A stretch of 64,000 nt of DNA, taken from the NCBI GenBank assembly GCA_030035585.1, contig CM057482.1, positions 16,417,001 to 16,481,000 on the forward strand, written 5' to 3'. A model generated the notes under the pieces. That model had not been told where the DNA came from. It worked only from the letters and a program-made list of their open reading frames with translations, and did no database searches. Position numbers and translations under genes: made by a program. The stretch comes from Dugong dugon (Eukaryota > Chordata > Mammalia > Sirenia > Dugongidae). The first letter of the stretch is position 1. Each line of letters begins with the position of its first letter. Of this stretch, positions 11,137 through 22,969 are shown one piece after another.

Positions 11137-11523
11137 TGTGAGACACCCCCAGGGAATGCTCATGGATACTTGGAAAGGGCTTGGGGGGATATGATCAGGC
11201 ATTAAAGGCATTAGTGGGTGAGAGAAGGCAGGTGGCAAGAGCCTGAAAAACACAGGTAACAGAATCACAAGTGCTTGACTTCTCTTCAGTTGTCACCCTA
11301 TTTGCAGTAAGAACCTGGTGTCTAATTAGGATGACTTATGATTTGTAGCCCAGACTAAAAACTCTTGACATTGAAGGGCTTTAAGACATGGGTACTGGGA
11401 TGGGTCAAGGGTGTCAAGGGGAAAGGGGCAGCACTCTGGAGTTCCTGAGGGGCAGGAGGAGTGGGCCATTTATTTTGCCTGATTTGGAAGGTCTAGCATG
11501 TTCTGGCCTCTACCTACAAATCC
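11137..11523. other. Unassigned intergenic sequence
   Basis: No gene or nameable repeat is visible right of the provirus. Confidence 0.4.
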
Positions 11524-11670
11524 ACACTCATCTCACTAGACAGCAAAACCTATGAAGGCAGAGACCATGTATATCTTCCTCATTGCTCTAATCCCACTGT
11601 GTCCCCCATAATCCTGGCACATATCAAGTGTTTATTAAATATTTATTGAATGAAGGAATGATTAAATGAT
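11524..11670 (+). repeat. L2 LINE 3' end
   Basis: Landmarks of the L2 3' end: CATGTATATCTTCCTCATTGC, CCTGGCACATATCAAGTG, then TTATTGAATGAAGGAATG. Confidence 0.7.
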
Positions 11671-12284
11671 ATCAAGTTATTTCAGAATTGAATGGATAAA
11701 GTAGAATTTACCATATATTTTTTGAGTTGCAGCTAAGAACATTTTAAATAGTAAGACTTCAGCCCTGGGTGGCAATACTCATATCTGGAGATTCTGGTGA
11801 TTCTGGATCTTGCCTGAACTTGAGGTCGACAACACCAGATCAAGTCTGGTTTTTGGAAAGTCTTCTGGGCTGGAAATTTGGTGAGACTTGAAGTAGCATT
11901 TACTAGCTGATTGTAGAGAATTCAGTTGGAGGTTGAGTCTGGGCACTTGACCGTCCAAGTGGAAGAGACCACACCTCGATGAATCTGTCTTATTCCTTTC
12001 TCCCTCTCTAGAGGAAGATCCGGATGGGTCCCAGGCTGACTCATGGAGGGCTGGCTTTGTGGCAGGAATCCTTAGTGCTCACCAGAGAAAGATGTTTCAG
12101 GGGTACTATGAAGTGTCAAAGAAAGACTGGAGATAAGCGCATTTAGAAAAAAGAAGAACGTCCTAACCGTGAAGGACTTGGAGAGGTTTGTTGTTTTCTG
12201 AACAATAACGGGATATTTTTTATATGTCCCTCACACTAGGGTTGGGGAGTGAGGTACAGACACCAAAGTAGTCTAAAGGAGATG
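11671..12284. other. Unassigned intergenic sequence
   Basis: I see no gene, RNA or clear repeat here. Confidence 0.4.
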
Positions 12285-12410
12285 AAGGGAGTAAACATTT
12301 ATGGAGCAATTACTGTCTGCTAGGCATAGAATCTCATGTAATTTTTGCAGCAGTCCCATTGAGGTACTGTTTGGAAACTGAGGCTCAGCAAAATTAAGTG
12401 ACTTGCTATC
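12285..12410 (-). repeat. MIR SINE fragment, antisense
   Basis: AACATTTATGGAGCAATTACT, GCTAGGCATAG and AACTGAGGCTCAGCAAAATT follow the reversed MIR order. Confidence 0.65.
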
Positions 12411-12471
12411 ATTAGGAAAAAGAGACAGTGTAATTTTTAGAAGTATTCTTTGAGTACTGGGAATAGCGGGT

Positions 12472-12880
12472 TGTCTTATGTACCTAGTGCTGCTATAAAC
12501 AGAAATACCACAGGTGGGTGGCTTCAACAAACAGCAATGTATTTTCTCACAGTTTAGAAGGTTAGATGACCAAATTCAGGGTGCCAGCTCTAGGGAAAGG
12601 CTTTCCCTTTCTGCTGGCTCTGGAGGAAAGTCCTTATCTGTTCAGATTCTATTTTCTGGTTCCTTGGAGATGGCCAAGCCACTTGGCGTATATATTCCCC
12701 CATTTCTGCTTCCTTAATCTGCTCCATTTACATCTTGTAAGACAGTGACTCAAAACACTCCCTACACTATACTGTCTCATTAACATAACAAAGACAACAT
12801 ATTCCCAAACAAGATTATAACTACAGACATAGAGGTTAGGATTTACACCTATTTTGGGGGACACAATTCAATCCATGACA
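12472..12880 (-). repeat. MaLR/ERVL-type solo LTR, antisense
   Basis: The complement ends in the MaLR-like pattern (AGCAGCACTAGGT..., AAGACA). The plus strand starts TGTCTTATGTACCTAGTGCTG and ends TCCATGACA. It is the same family as the sense copy at 36470-36996, sharing the ACAGAAATACCACA block. I could not find a clean target duplication. Confidence 0.75.
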
Positions 12881-12983
12881 TGGGATTACAGATTATTTTT
12901 ATTTTCTTCTTGCTTAACTGCATTTTCTAAAACTCCTGTATGTATTCCTTATGAGAAAAGGGGCTATATATGTATGTTTCTGA

Positions 12984-13192
12984 AGGAATCCCTGGGTGGC
13001 GCAAACGGTTAAATGCTTGACTACTAGCAGAAAGGTTGGCAGTTCGAACCCACCCAGAGGTGCCTTGGAAGACAGGCTGAGAGATCTGCTTCCAAAAAGG
13101 CACAGCCTTAAAAATCCTATGGAGCAGTTCTACTCTGCATACATGGGTCACCATAAATTGGAATCGAGTCGACAGTAACTGACAGCAACAAA
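12984..13192 (+). mobile_element. AfroSINE, long form with RTE-like tail
   Basis: Head AGGAATCCCTGGGTGGCGCAAACGG, an extra middle block (GAGAGATCTGCTTCCAAAAAGG) absent from the short form, and a tail ending GACAGCAACAAAG instead of GGGTTTGGTTTT. Confidence 0.85.
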
Positions 13193-14083
13193 GGTTGTAT
13201 AGTTAGGACATGGAAGAGCATTATCATTTATACTTACGCTGTCTGGCTGCAAGTCTACACCTTTCCCACTCTATCAAACTGCATTCTTCTGAGATGCAAT
13301 GGGACTAAGGCCAAAGAAGCAGCCTCAAAAGTGGGGACATTGTTAAATCCAGGTGAAGAAAACAATCATTGCTGCAGTGCTATATGAAGGGCACTGAAAA
13401 GATCCTTTTGCTCCCAAATTTTCTCTGGCATGCTTTGAAGATGAGTATTGGGGTGATGCCTCTCCGAGTCATTTGAAATGACCTAGTCTGATCTAGAGGT
13501 GGTGGGACCAGGTGCTGTAAACTCTCTGCCACGTCAATTGTCAATTGTGATAAATCTCAGATGCCCCAGCAGCTCCATTTCCTGAATTAGCTGTGAATTG
13601 GAGAGCATTGTTTTTCCTTCTCTTTGGCTTGATTGTCTTTCACCATTGGGGGAGGGGCTGCCAATAGCCTGGAGGGTGGCCAGACTATTCCATTTTGCAA
13701 TCTCCAGCCACAGCTGCTAAAGAAAATTTATATTGTGTTTTCATTCAGCGGGGAAAACATGTTTGTTTTCCATTCTTGAGTAACCACGAAACATCTGGGG
13801 TAATTTAGCTTAAAACGTCCCTCCAGTGTCACATTTGGGCTAAATGGTATAGAAAAATTTAAACTTGAAACGTAAGATGAAACAGAGTAACAGGTCATTA
13901 TTACATGTGTTTGGATGCATACCCCATAGGGACTCATCCAGGATGTATAACTCAGTTCCTCTAAACTTAAACCCACTGCTTTTATGTTACATCACACTGT
14001 CCCTTATAAATACTCAGGGCCCAGAGACAGGTATTTGGGTACTCAAAAAGGGGGAAACACTTGGGAGGACCTAGAAAGGATTC
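13193..14083. other. Unassigned intergenic sequence
   Basis: No gene is supported. The overlapping opposite-strand frames at 13728-13976 and 13865-14074 are chance. Confidence 0.4.
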
Positions 14084-14300
14084 TTCAGTGTTTCAACTGA
14101 GGGACCTGAAACTTGAGTGTGCATCGGAATCACCAAGAGGGCATATTAAAACTAGGATTGCTGGCTCTCATCCCCAGAATTTCTGATTAAGTAGGTCTAG
14201 GGTGGGACCTAAGAATTTACATTTCTAACCAGTTCCCGGGTGATGCTGATGCTGCTGGCTGGGGACGATATTTTGACGATCTCAGTTTTAAACTATGATC
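14084..14300 (+). repeat. MER5A-like hAT-Charlie MITE
   Basis: Landmarks: GAGTGTGCATCGGAATCACC, CCCCAGAATTTCTGATTAAGTAGGTCT, AAGAATTTACATTTCTAACCAG. Confidence 0.8.
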
Positions 14301-14379
14301 AACCTAAGTGGGGAATCGAACCTACTACAAGGGATTGGCAAAAACTGTCCAGTTGCATGCTTTGGTTTATTTCTAAATG

Positions 14380-14870
14380 AGTAACAGTTGGTGCTAAAAT
14401 GAGATGACCACATTTAATCATTGTTGGTGGAAGTACACTTTGGCACAAACTTTCTAGAAAACAAATTGGCAGTAAATATTTACGGGCTTTGACCTAGTAA
14501 TGTCACTCCTAGGTATCTTCTACTATAGGGAAATAATCAGAAATACGCACAAAGATTAGGATACAGGGATGCCTACTGTGGCTTTATATAAAATAGTACA
14601 CTTGGAAATCACATAAATATCCAATAAGGGAAGAGTTCATAAATTATAAAAATATCCATACAAAGGAGTATTATGCCACTACCAAAGTTCTTAGAGAAAA
14701 TTGTTAATGATAAGAGGAAATACCGGTGATATATTATTAAATGAAAAGCCCAGATCAAATATATAATACATATATCCTGCTATAAACAGCATATCAGCTA
14801 AGGAAATACACCGGAATGTTAACTTTGATGATTTCTGGATGGTATTATATTTGTGTTATAGATACCAGCA
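14380..14870 (+). repeat. Old L1 3' end fragment
   Basis: Phrases of old L1 ORF2/3'-UTR sequence: CATTGTTGGTGGAAGTACACTTTGG, CCTAGTAATGTCACTCCTAGG, AAATATCCATACAAAGGAGTATTATGCC. Heavily mutated. Confidence 0.65.
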
Positions 14871-15329
14871 ATCTCCTTCCTACCTAATCTTCTAATTTCT
14901 TCCCACGCATAACCTCCAAAAAAGGAGGATTGTAGGTGGCTGTATTTATACCAAGTGATCCCACTCTTCCGGCGATAGGTGATTGGACACTACATGGACA
15001 CCTGACGAAGGTGAACCCATCAGAGACTCTGTATTGCAAAATTAAACTATTAAAACCAGAAAGTGGTTAGATAGCTGTGGGATGTATATTTGTAGACTCA
15101 GGACTGGGGGCCACCTTTGGCTGTGTGCAAGCACAGGAGGCTGTTGGAGATATGCAACTCTTTCCACATAATACAGGCTCAGTACCTACGTAGTTATGCA
15201 GTGCACACATGCACGCACAAATCCTCCTTAAAAAGCAGGAATGGGAAAATCTGTAACTACTAAACTGCAATACCTTAGTCCTTATTCAAAAGCAAACAAA
15301 TAAACAAAAAACTGTTGTTGTCAGAAAAC
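14871..15329. other. Unassigned intergenic sequence with (AAAC)n
   Basis: No gene is seen. A short (AAAC)n-like low-complexity run lies near 15285-15340, next to the following SINE tail. Confidence 0.4.
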
Positions 15330-15491
15330 AAACAAAAAACTGTTGCTGTTGAATCTACTCCAACTCATAGTAACCTTATAGGACAGAGTAGAACTGCTCA
15401 TAGAGTTTCCAAGGAGCGGCTGGCTGGTTGACTCGAACTGCCAACTTTTGGTTAGCAGCTGGGCTCTTAACTACTGTGCCACCAGGGCTCC
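15330..15491 (-). mobile_element. AfroSINE, antisense
   Basis: The plus strand starts with tail-like AACTGTTGCTGTTGAATC and ends with the inverted head CTGTGCCACCAGGGCTCC. Confidence 0.85.
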
Positions 15492-16247
15492 TGGTCCCTA
15501 TTGTGCTCCTAATAATCTCCCTTTTTGCCTTGATCTGGTTAGAGTGGGCTTCTCCTCCTTGCAATTGTGTCCTAAATTAACAAGTGACTTTTATTTGTTT
15601 ATTCATACATTTTTGTTTTTTCTTAATCTCTCACACTGTTTTTATCAACAGGAAAACATTATTAAAATTAAAACAGTGAACTTCCCCTGAAAAAAATAAT
15701 TATTTAACGGTGTTGAATAATTTCTAAGAGTCAAAACAAAGTTAAAACAATGCTAGAGATTTATTAGTCAAGCATACAATTCGCAAATTGGACAAAACAG
15801 AGTATGAGACTCGGTGTTGCACCCAAGATGAGGCAGTATGGGGTGTTTATGGTCCAAGGAACAAAGAAAGTCAGGGAAGTCTGTTTCAGCTATTCATCAA
15901 AATGCCCCTTGAAAATCCTTTCTTCCTCAGATTTGTGTTTGGCTAAGAAGACAAACAACGCAGGTCTCTAGGGGTCAATGCCTGCCTGGAGCAAGCCACC
16001 AGATAGCCAGGCGTCTGCTTGTCTGGAATGCAGGAGTTAAAAAGCAGGAACTAATAATTATACATCAATCTACAGAAATAAGCTAACTACTATTTCTAAA
16101 AGTTAAGTTACTCATTATCTTAAACTTTTGCCCTATCAAACCAGGTAATAGCCATGTTCTTCCAGGCTTGGCATAAGTGACTCTATTTTGTTTTTAACTT
16201 CCACAGCCATGGTGGAAACTTTCCTACTTAATTACTAGCCCTACCCC
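15492..16247. other. Unassigned intergenic sequence
   Basis: No gene or repeat that I can name. The frame at 15448-15690 starts inside a SINE and has no domain. Confidence 0.4.
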
Positions 16248-16427
16248 TGTTGTTGTTGTTGCGTGCCGTCAGGTGGATTCCGCCTGATAGTGACCCTGCA
16301 GGGCTTCCTAGATCTTTACAGGAGCAGAGCACCATGTCTTTTCTTCCATGTCGCCACTGGGTGGGTTTGAACCATCGACCTTTCTATTAGCAGCTAAATG
16401 CTTAACCACTGCACCACCAGGGCTCCT
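16248..16427 (-). mobile_element. AfroSINE, antisense, RTE-like tail
   Basis: The plus strand starts GTTGTTGTTGTTGCGTGCCGTCAGG (inverted CAACAACAAC tail) and ends CACCACCAGGGCTCC. Confidence 0.85.
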
Positions 16428-16483
16428 TGTCTTTCATTAGGGATGTTAAAGGGAGCAAAAAGGCCCCCACCCCTAGACCCTCC

Positions 16484-16933
16484 TGATAGCCAATGCAGCC
16501 AGGAGCTGCTTACCTGCTCCTTCTGTCCATTAACAAACAAAAGCTTAGGTGATGGCGATGGGTGTGGCTCAACTGGGAGCTACTCAGATCAAGCAGAACC
16601 TGCCCCCTCCTGTCTGTTAACCTCAAAAGGTTGCGTGTGGTTCAAGCTAGTCAAACCCAGTTTACTAGCCTAAAGGCCAAAGAAGAAAATGAGATTTGTC
16701 TTACTGCGCCTGCGCACCATAATAACCTGTGTAGTCCGTAACGTTTGTCTGTACTTCCTGTGAGAAACAGTGTAAAAGGTTCTGCCTCCCTTTGTTCAGG
16801 GAGCTTGATTTGAGGTATACACCTCCTTGCTCCTTTCCTGGGTGCTTGCAATAAACCCTCTTCCTCCCTCCTCACCTTTGTGTGTCTTTATTGACGAGAA
16901 GCTGGGCCAAGCAGGAACTGCTTTGGGTTAACA
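16484..16933 (+). mobile_element. Solo LTR of the gammaretrovirus-like family
   Basis: It starts TGATAGCCAATGCAGCCAGG and ends GGGTTAACA, with AATAAA at about 16849 and the TGTGTGTCTTTATTGACGAG block near its end. Identical 4-bp flanks CTCC (16480-16483 and 16934-16937) mark a target duplication. No internal viral sequence follows, so it arose by LTR-LTR recombination. Confidence 0.9.
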
Positions 16934-16937
16934 CTCC

Positions 16938-18239
16938 TATTTCTGACTCTCTGAGCTTCAAAAACTAATAAGTTTCCTTTGGTTTCTTCCAGTTTGTTTC
17001 AAAATCCAGGGGACAGTTTAAGTTTGGAAAGTGTCCATGAAAAATTCTTTTCCTCTATAGAGCTAAGCCCTGTCATTTGCCCAGAAACACTCTGAAGATT
17101 TCATCAGCAAGGACTGATGAAGAAAAAAAGCTAGAGAGTGTGGTTTTCCCCAATGATTTATAGAAGGGAGGATTGGAATGGGTGAGTCATCAGCAAACTG
17201 AATTGGGAGGGATTGCTGCAGAGCAGCCCACGCTTTAAATCATAAAAATTCTGCTGCAGTATCACAGTAGCCTGTAATACTGCATATTTAGAAATATGAG
17301 TAAATGCAGTACAGTTGGTTACCATTTTTGGTGACACTTCAGGCTCACGTGAAGTTGTGTCAACCCTAAAGGCTGATACAGTTCACGACAGGTCTATTCA
17401 GAAAAAGCCTATGAGGTAATTCTCATCCCTCTCAAGGTCATCATCCCATCCTCTAACCCACCTGGAGTCAGATTCTAACTAAAATGTGATTGCAGTTGGT
17501 TTTCAGAATTTTTAGATATCTACGCTCTAAGATGTGTGAGGGCAGGGACGGATTCTGCCACGTTTAGTTTTACCCTCAGTTTGTTGAAAGACTGAAAAAA
17601 AAGTTTATATTGTTTATGTTGGTGCTAGGAGATGAACCTAGGAGTCTCTGAGTGCTTAGAAGTAACTTACGGCGGGGTCCAATTTGGGGACCCAGAACTG
17701 TGGTTTAGAAGCCGCGGATGATGCTGGAGATAAAGTTGTGATACACTTTAGGAATTCCCAAAATGCGTATGTTCTAAAAGAATGAGAAAATTGTCAAGAA
17801 GGAGAAAATAATCGGCACTTAAAAGAAAGAAAATTTAGACCAGAAAAGTTCCATAAGCGGAATCTAAGAAAGGTGTCACATTCATTGAGGAGAGTCATTC
17901 AGGTCTGAAACCATGGAGTAGATCTGTTTGTAGAGAGAAAAAGAACCTTATTTCCCAAGAGAGTCTATGATCTGTGAGAGAAATGGCTCTGGCTTAAACT
18001 GAGTTGTAAATCTGACATAACTGTCAAAGACAGATTGCTAAACTGAGGCAATCTAAGTCTACACCTGCAGTTGACCCAATTTTATATAACAATTATACTC
18101 TGCTATTCCCTCACTGAAGTAAAACATCACATATAGTCAAACTGTCTAACTAAACGTATTATGATACAAGACTAAGAAGATGAAGATTACTATGAAGAGG
18201 GAACAGGAAAATAGTAATTGCCTTTTCTTGGAGAGTCTT
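16938..18239. other. Unassigned intergenic sequence
   Basis: About 1.3 kb without a recognisable gene, RNA or repeat. Confidence 0.4.
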
Positions 18240-18765
18240 TAGCACTAGTGTATCATACAGCATTTGCTGCATGATGAACTACCCCATAATTTAATGGCTG
18301 AAAACACAACCATAACTTATTTCACAGTTCTGCAGGTTGGCTGGGAAGTTCTTCAGTTCAGGCTCAGTTGATACTGCTGGGCTTGCTCATGCTGCTCCAG
18401 TCAGCTGGCACGTCACCTGTGACCTGATGATCTAGGATAGCCTCATTCACATGTCTGGCAGTTAGAAGGCCCTCGGCGAAGGGCTAGCTGACTGTCAGTT
18501 CTTCTTCACATGGCTTCTCATCCTCTATCAGGCTAGCTTGGGCTCATTCACATGTTGGTCCCAGGGTTCCAAGTACAGCAGGACAGCAAGCCCAATTCTC
18601 AAGCGTTTTTTAAGCCTCAACTTGTAGCACCTTTGCTAAAATACCACTGGCCAAAGCAAGTCACATGGACAACCCAGATTCAAGGAGTAGAGAAATAGAT
18701 ATCACCGCTAGATGGGAGCGGAAGAATGTATGGCCATTTTTACAAACTACCACAACTAGATAGTA
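18240..18765 (+). repeat. Ancient interspersed repeat, family uncertain
   Basis: A common mammalian sequence: GCATGATGAACTACCCCATAATTTAATGGCTGAAAACA, GCAGGTTGGCTGGG, GCTCATGCTGCTCCAGTCAGCTGGC, ATTCACATGTCTGGCAGTT. Possibly an LTR of an old ERVL/MLT group; I cannot name it with confidence. Confidence 0.5.
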
Positions 18766-18893
18766 GAAAATACTTTGAGGTTACTAAAGATACAAGCCAA
18801 TAGATCCATGGAACCATAGAGAAAGGGTTGGGATATCAAGGATGCAGCCCTGACTACAGAAACTCGTCATTTCCTTGGTGGTATTAGCAAAAC

Positions 18894-19070
18894 AGAAACC
18901 CTGGTAGCGTAGTGGTTAAGAACTACGGCTGCAAACCAAAAGGTCGGCAGTTTGAATCCACCCGGTGCCCCTTGGAAACTATGGGGCAGTTCTACTCTGT
19001 CCTATAGGGTTGCTATGAGTTGGAATTGACTTAATGGCCATGAGTTTGAGCTTTTTTTTTTTTTTGGTTT
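18894..19070 (+). mobile_element. AfroSINE with clear target duplication
   Basis: Full head and body, T-rich tail, flanked by TATTAGCAAAACA near 18882-18894 and 19072-19084. Confidence 0.9.
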
Positions 19071-19584
19071 TTATTAGCAAAACAACACCCAAATGTCATT
19101 TAGTCCAGCTAGGGAACCCTGTATTTGGGGTTGCCCTGGGTTATGTTATCTCAGAGCCCAACATAACTTTTGAGGCTCTGAATAAATACCACCTTAGGAC
19201 AATCCTGGAAGTGTCCAAGTTATCTGGATCCCTCTGTTTTGAAATTAACCAGGCAGGGACAGCCTCCTTGAATATTTGCAAACCCATCCCTGCTGGTTCA
19301 GATGAGAAAGAGGACCTACTTTTTCTTTTCAAGGGCAGATATTAAGACCCAGGAGTTGCAAAGAGTAGATGGGCAGGTAGATCAGTTGCCTGAACTAGGA
19401 TGCGGGGGAGGGGGACGGGGGGGAAGGAGGCATGTGAATTCTCTGGGGGCAGAAGGAAACAATAGAAATTAATAATAAGTTAGAGAACATCACCTAGAGG
19501 AGAGGTTGGGGAACATTTAAAAGGCAAGTGGAAGAAATCTGATAAAGTCTCTTAGTCTGAAGTCGTTTTGCTTTTTTATGATAA
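19071..19584. other. Unassigned intergenic sequence
   Basis: A G-rich run (GGGGGAGGGGGACGGGGGG) lies near 19405. The overlapping frames 19034-19345 and 19141-19332 on opposite strands have no domain. Confidence 0.4.
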
Positions 19585-19749
19585 GTGATGGTGGCACAGC
19601 GGTTAAGAGCTATGCCTGCTAATCAAAAGGTCAGCAGTTTGAATCCACCAGCTGCTCCTTGGAAACCCTTTGGGGGCGGTTCTACTCCGTCCTGTAGGGT
19701 TGCTATGAGTCAGAATCGACTCAAAGGCAACAGGTTTGGTTTTGGGTTT
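19585..19749 (+). mobile_element. AfroSINE
   Basis: GTGGCACAGCGGTTAAGAGC, GCTAATCAAAAGGTCAGCAG, GCTATGAGTCAGAATCGACTC, then the GGTTTGGTTTT-type tail. Confidence 0.85.
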
Positions 19750-19870
19750 AGGGAAGATCCGAATCTCAGCTCTGCCAGCTATGTGACCTTGGACAGGTTA
19801 CCTTACTTAGGTTTCTCATTAGCAAAATGAGGTGTCTTGATTGGATGATTTTTCCAAAGTTCCTTCCAGT
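19750..19870 (+). repeat. MIR-like fragment
   Basis: CTCAGCTCTGCCAGCTATGTGACCTTGG and AAATGAGGTGTCTTGATTGGATG are MIR-type landmarks. Confidence 0.6.
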
Positions 19871-20589
19871 TCTAACAGCTCCAGGAAAGGTAGGAAATGA
19901 AGAAAAGGGTAGACATCTACATGAAGGGAATGAGGCCGTATTAGGAGAAATCCCCTTCAGTAAGCATTAGAACAAGTACCGAGGAAGGTCTCAAATCTCT
20001 AGAGCTTTAAAAATATACTTGTCATTCACATAACAAATATTAACTGAGCATCTATGTGCCAGGCACTGGGTGGCAGTGAATGACAGCAGTTTGTCCCTGC
20101 CCTTGTGGAGCTTACAGAATCATTTAGGTTTGATCAAATGATTTCAGAGAAATTTGCTAAGTGGGAATTGCATGCATGTCTAGCTTTATTATTCAATCAT
20201 CTTTAATGAAGAGTGGGGTTGGGTCTGCCAGAAAGGAGGAGACTGGATTGGTGAGACACTGGGCACTAGAATAAAAAGAACAAACAAACCAGGAAGCCCA
20301 TATTATAACTCCCCTGCTGCAGGCAGGGATTATATCAGATATCTTCCCTGAACTTCAGTTTATTCATCCGTAAAATAAAAAGGGTGCACTAAACGATCCC
20401 TAAAGTCTCTTTCAGTTCCAGAATTCTGATTTGGCTGCCTAGCAGTTCTTAAGTGCTTTAGCTCAGCAACCCCATCTAGTGTCACTGTGTGAACTTAGTA
20501 GAAAACATGCAGTGTCCTATATTGATCGATGAAGGCAGGGCGCTCAAGAGGAAACTATTGGGTCTAACTAGAGATAGGCTTGAGAATCA

Positions 20590-20810
20590 AGATCTAAGGG
20601 TTGATGGTGATGATAATAGGCAACACCTACCTACATTATGTTTACTACCTGTCAGGCACTGTTCCAAGTGCTTAATATTTAATGTTTCACAACAAACCTA
20701 TGGTAGAGGTACTAGCAACACCCCTATTTTACAGATGAAATGAGCCACAGAAAGGTAACCTGCCTAGTAAGCAGTGGGGTCAGAATTCACGTCCAAGCAG
20801 GAAACTACAG
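20590..20810 (-). repeat. MIR SINE, antisense
   Basis: Reversed MIR order: CTGTCAGGCACTGTTCCAAGTGC, CCTATTTTACAGATGAAATGAG, CCTAGTAAGCAGTGGGGTCAG. Confidence 0.75.
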
Positions 20811-20859
20811 ACTCTGAGCTCTTAGCCATTGTATTTTCCAGCCTCTGCTTAAGAGTTAC

Positions 20860-21060
20860 GGAATACTTACCACGTGCCAGGTATTATTCTAAGGGTTTTG
20901 CATACTGTAAATCATTTAATCTTAATAAAAATATGATGTGGGTACTAAAACCACAATTTTGCAGATGAGCAAATTTAGGCCCAGAGAGGTAAAGTAGCTT
21001 GTCTAAACTCATAGAGCTGATACATGGTAGAGACTGGATTCAAGCTTCAGTATTCAGCAA
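20860..21060 (-). repeat. MIR SINE, antisense
   Basis: Second reversed MIR next to the first: ACGTGCCAGGTATTATTCTAAG, TTTTGCAGATGAGCAAATTTAGG, CATAGAGCTGATACATGG. Confidence 0.75.
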
Positions 21061-21760
21061 GGGTGAAGGGAGCAGACCAAAAGGTGCATCCAGGCTCTTG
21101 CAATCTCCTTAGAATTTTTTCGCCTACTTCTCCAAATGTGGCTACATCATTATTTTTGGTTCAGAAAAGGAAGAGGCAAGCCTCAGATGCCAGACAGAGC
21201 TTCTTTTTGGCTGATTATCTGCAGAGCTAACTCCTGAATATTCAGAAATTGGTAATTTCATTAACAGATAATGTAGACTTGAATGCTGTTTCTTAGTCTC
21301 TCCTGCTTCTCATTTTGGAGCCATTTTGCCAAGTAAGTAATGAAGACGGGGAGTGCCACAGGAGATTTATAGGCTCTCCTTTAGGGATCCTTTATCATGC
21401 CTTCAACTATTGCTTTTATGTAAATACCTTCCCAGACTACGTCTTCATGCCTCACCACCCTAACTGCCTGCGAAACACATCCGCCTCCCTGTTCCATTAT
21501 CCTCTCAAACTCAACATTCAGTATTCACGTAGCAAATACTTATAAGAACTTACTTTGTGCCAAGCACATACGTAAAACTCTTAGACCCTCAGAACAGTGC
21601 CTGGAACATGGGGATACTAGTGAAAGACAGTCCTTACCTTCAAGTTGTACTGTCTAGTGGGGGAGATTAGCAAGCAGTCATTCGCAACAATGCATGGTGA
21701 TAAACACTATGATAGGTTAAACACCACTCGCTTTAATAGTATGCCATGACGTTATAAAAG
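21061..21760. other. Unassigned intergenic sequence with an ancient repeat fragment
   Basis: From about 21530 an ancient repeat is recognisable (TTTGTGCCAAGCACATACG, AAGTTGTACTGTCTAGTGGGGG). No gene is seen. Confidence 0.4.
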
Positions 21761-21969
21761 GAGGATGGTGGTGTAGTGGTTAAGCTCTTGGCTGCTAACT
21801 GAGAGGTTGTCAGTTTGAACCCACCAGCAGCTCCATGGGAGAAAGATGTGGCAGTCTGCTTCTGTAAAGATTACAGCCTTGGAAACCCAATGGGGTAGTT
21901 CTACTCTGTCCTATAGGGTCACTATGAGTTGCAGCCTGCTTGATGGCAATGGGTTTGGTTTTGGTTTTT
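21761..21969 (+). mobile_element. AfroSINE, long form
   Basis: It has the middle block GGGAGAAAGATGTGGCAGTCTGCTTC that marks the long form, and the GGGTTTGGTTTT tail. Confidence 0.85.
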
Positions 21970-22059
21970 CTTAGCGGCGTTGTACCCAGTCTGAAGAGAG
22001 GCTTAAGGATAGGGCCAGGGTAGGTTTCTCAGCCAACTGATTCCAAATAACAAAATCAG

Positions 22060-22900
22060 CACCTTTCTCCCAAAACTGGCTCCTTATTTCTAACAGTACT
22101 GTCATTTTTAGTCACCCAGGCTTGAAAACTCATTGTTTACTCTTTTCTTGCTCACAAATCCAGTGTCTAAATTAGTCATCATGTCCCTTCTCAATATCTG
22201 CTCTGTTTTTCTCTCCCCTTCCCCACTTGCTTTTTCTTTGCCATCGAGTCAGTTCCAACTCATGGCAACCCCATGTGTGTCAGGGTAGAACTATGTTCCA
22301 TAAAATTTTCAGTGGCTGATTTTTCCAAAGTAGATTGCCAGGTCTTTCTTCTGAGGCACCTCTGGCTGGACTCCAGCCTCCAAACTTTTGACTGCTAATT
22401 AGCCGCTTGTACCACTCAGGGACTCCTTCCCCACACTCATTCTGTCTTTTACCTGCTCAGGCCAGGACTATTGCAAAAGCCTATAATCTTAACCCTGACA
22501 AATTTTCTCCTTTCCAATTTTTCCTGCACAATGCTCCAGATTTTTTTGCCTAGTGTACTTCCCTGCTCAAAAATCTCAAAACTCATTCAGTGCACGAAGG
22601 GTAAAGATCAATCTCCTTGTTCCGGCCACATTCTGCCTCTAGCCTCTCCAGCCCCCTCTGCCTGAATCTCCCACTACTCCCTTTTAAGAGCCTTCGTCCT
22701 TCAGTCTAATGATACCACTATCCCTTTAACCCACCCACTCTCTGCTCTTTATGCATTCATGCCTATGTTGACTTTTTCTTCTCCTGCAATTCCTTTTTTT
22801 TTTTAAATAGCATATCTACATCCTGTCTACCTTAAGGAAGGACATTAGAATTTTACCTCTTCCATAAAGCCTACCTAAAAAAGACAACAAAATTTATTTT
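22060..22900 (+). repeat. Old L2-like sequence, split by a SINE
   Basis: Pyrimidine-rich sequence with L2-type phrases (TTTTACCTCTTCCATAAAGCC, CATGCCTATGTTGACTTTTTC). Family assignment is weak. Confidence 0.35.
22234..22428 (-). mobile_element. AfroSINE, antisense, long form
   Basis: CCATCGAGTCAGTTCCAACTC at the tail side, a middle block like CAAAGTAGATTGCCAGGTC and a degraded head (ACCACTCAGGGACTCC). Confidence 0.8.
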
Positions 22901-22969
22901 TTATACTAGTCATTTGGCAATTGGCATGCATTGTCTTTTTCTTTAATCACCTTTTCTAGAGGTATAACT

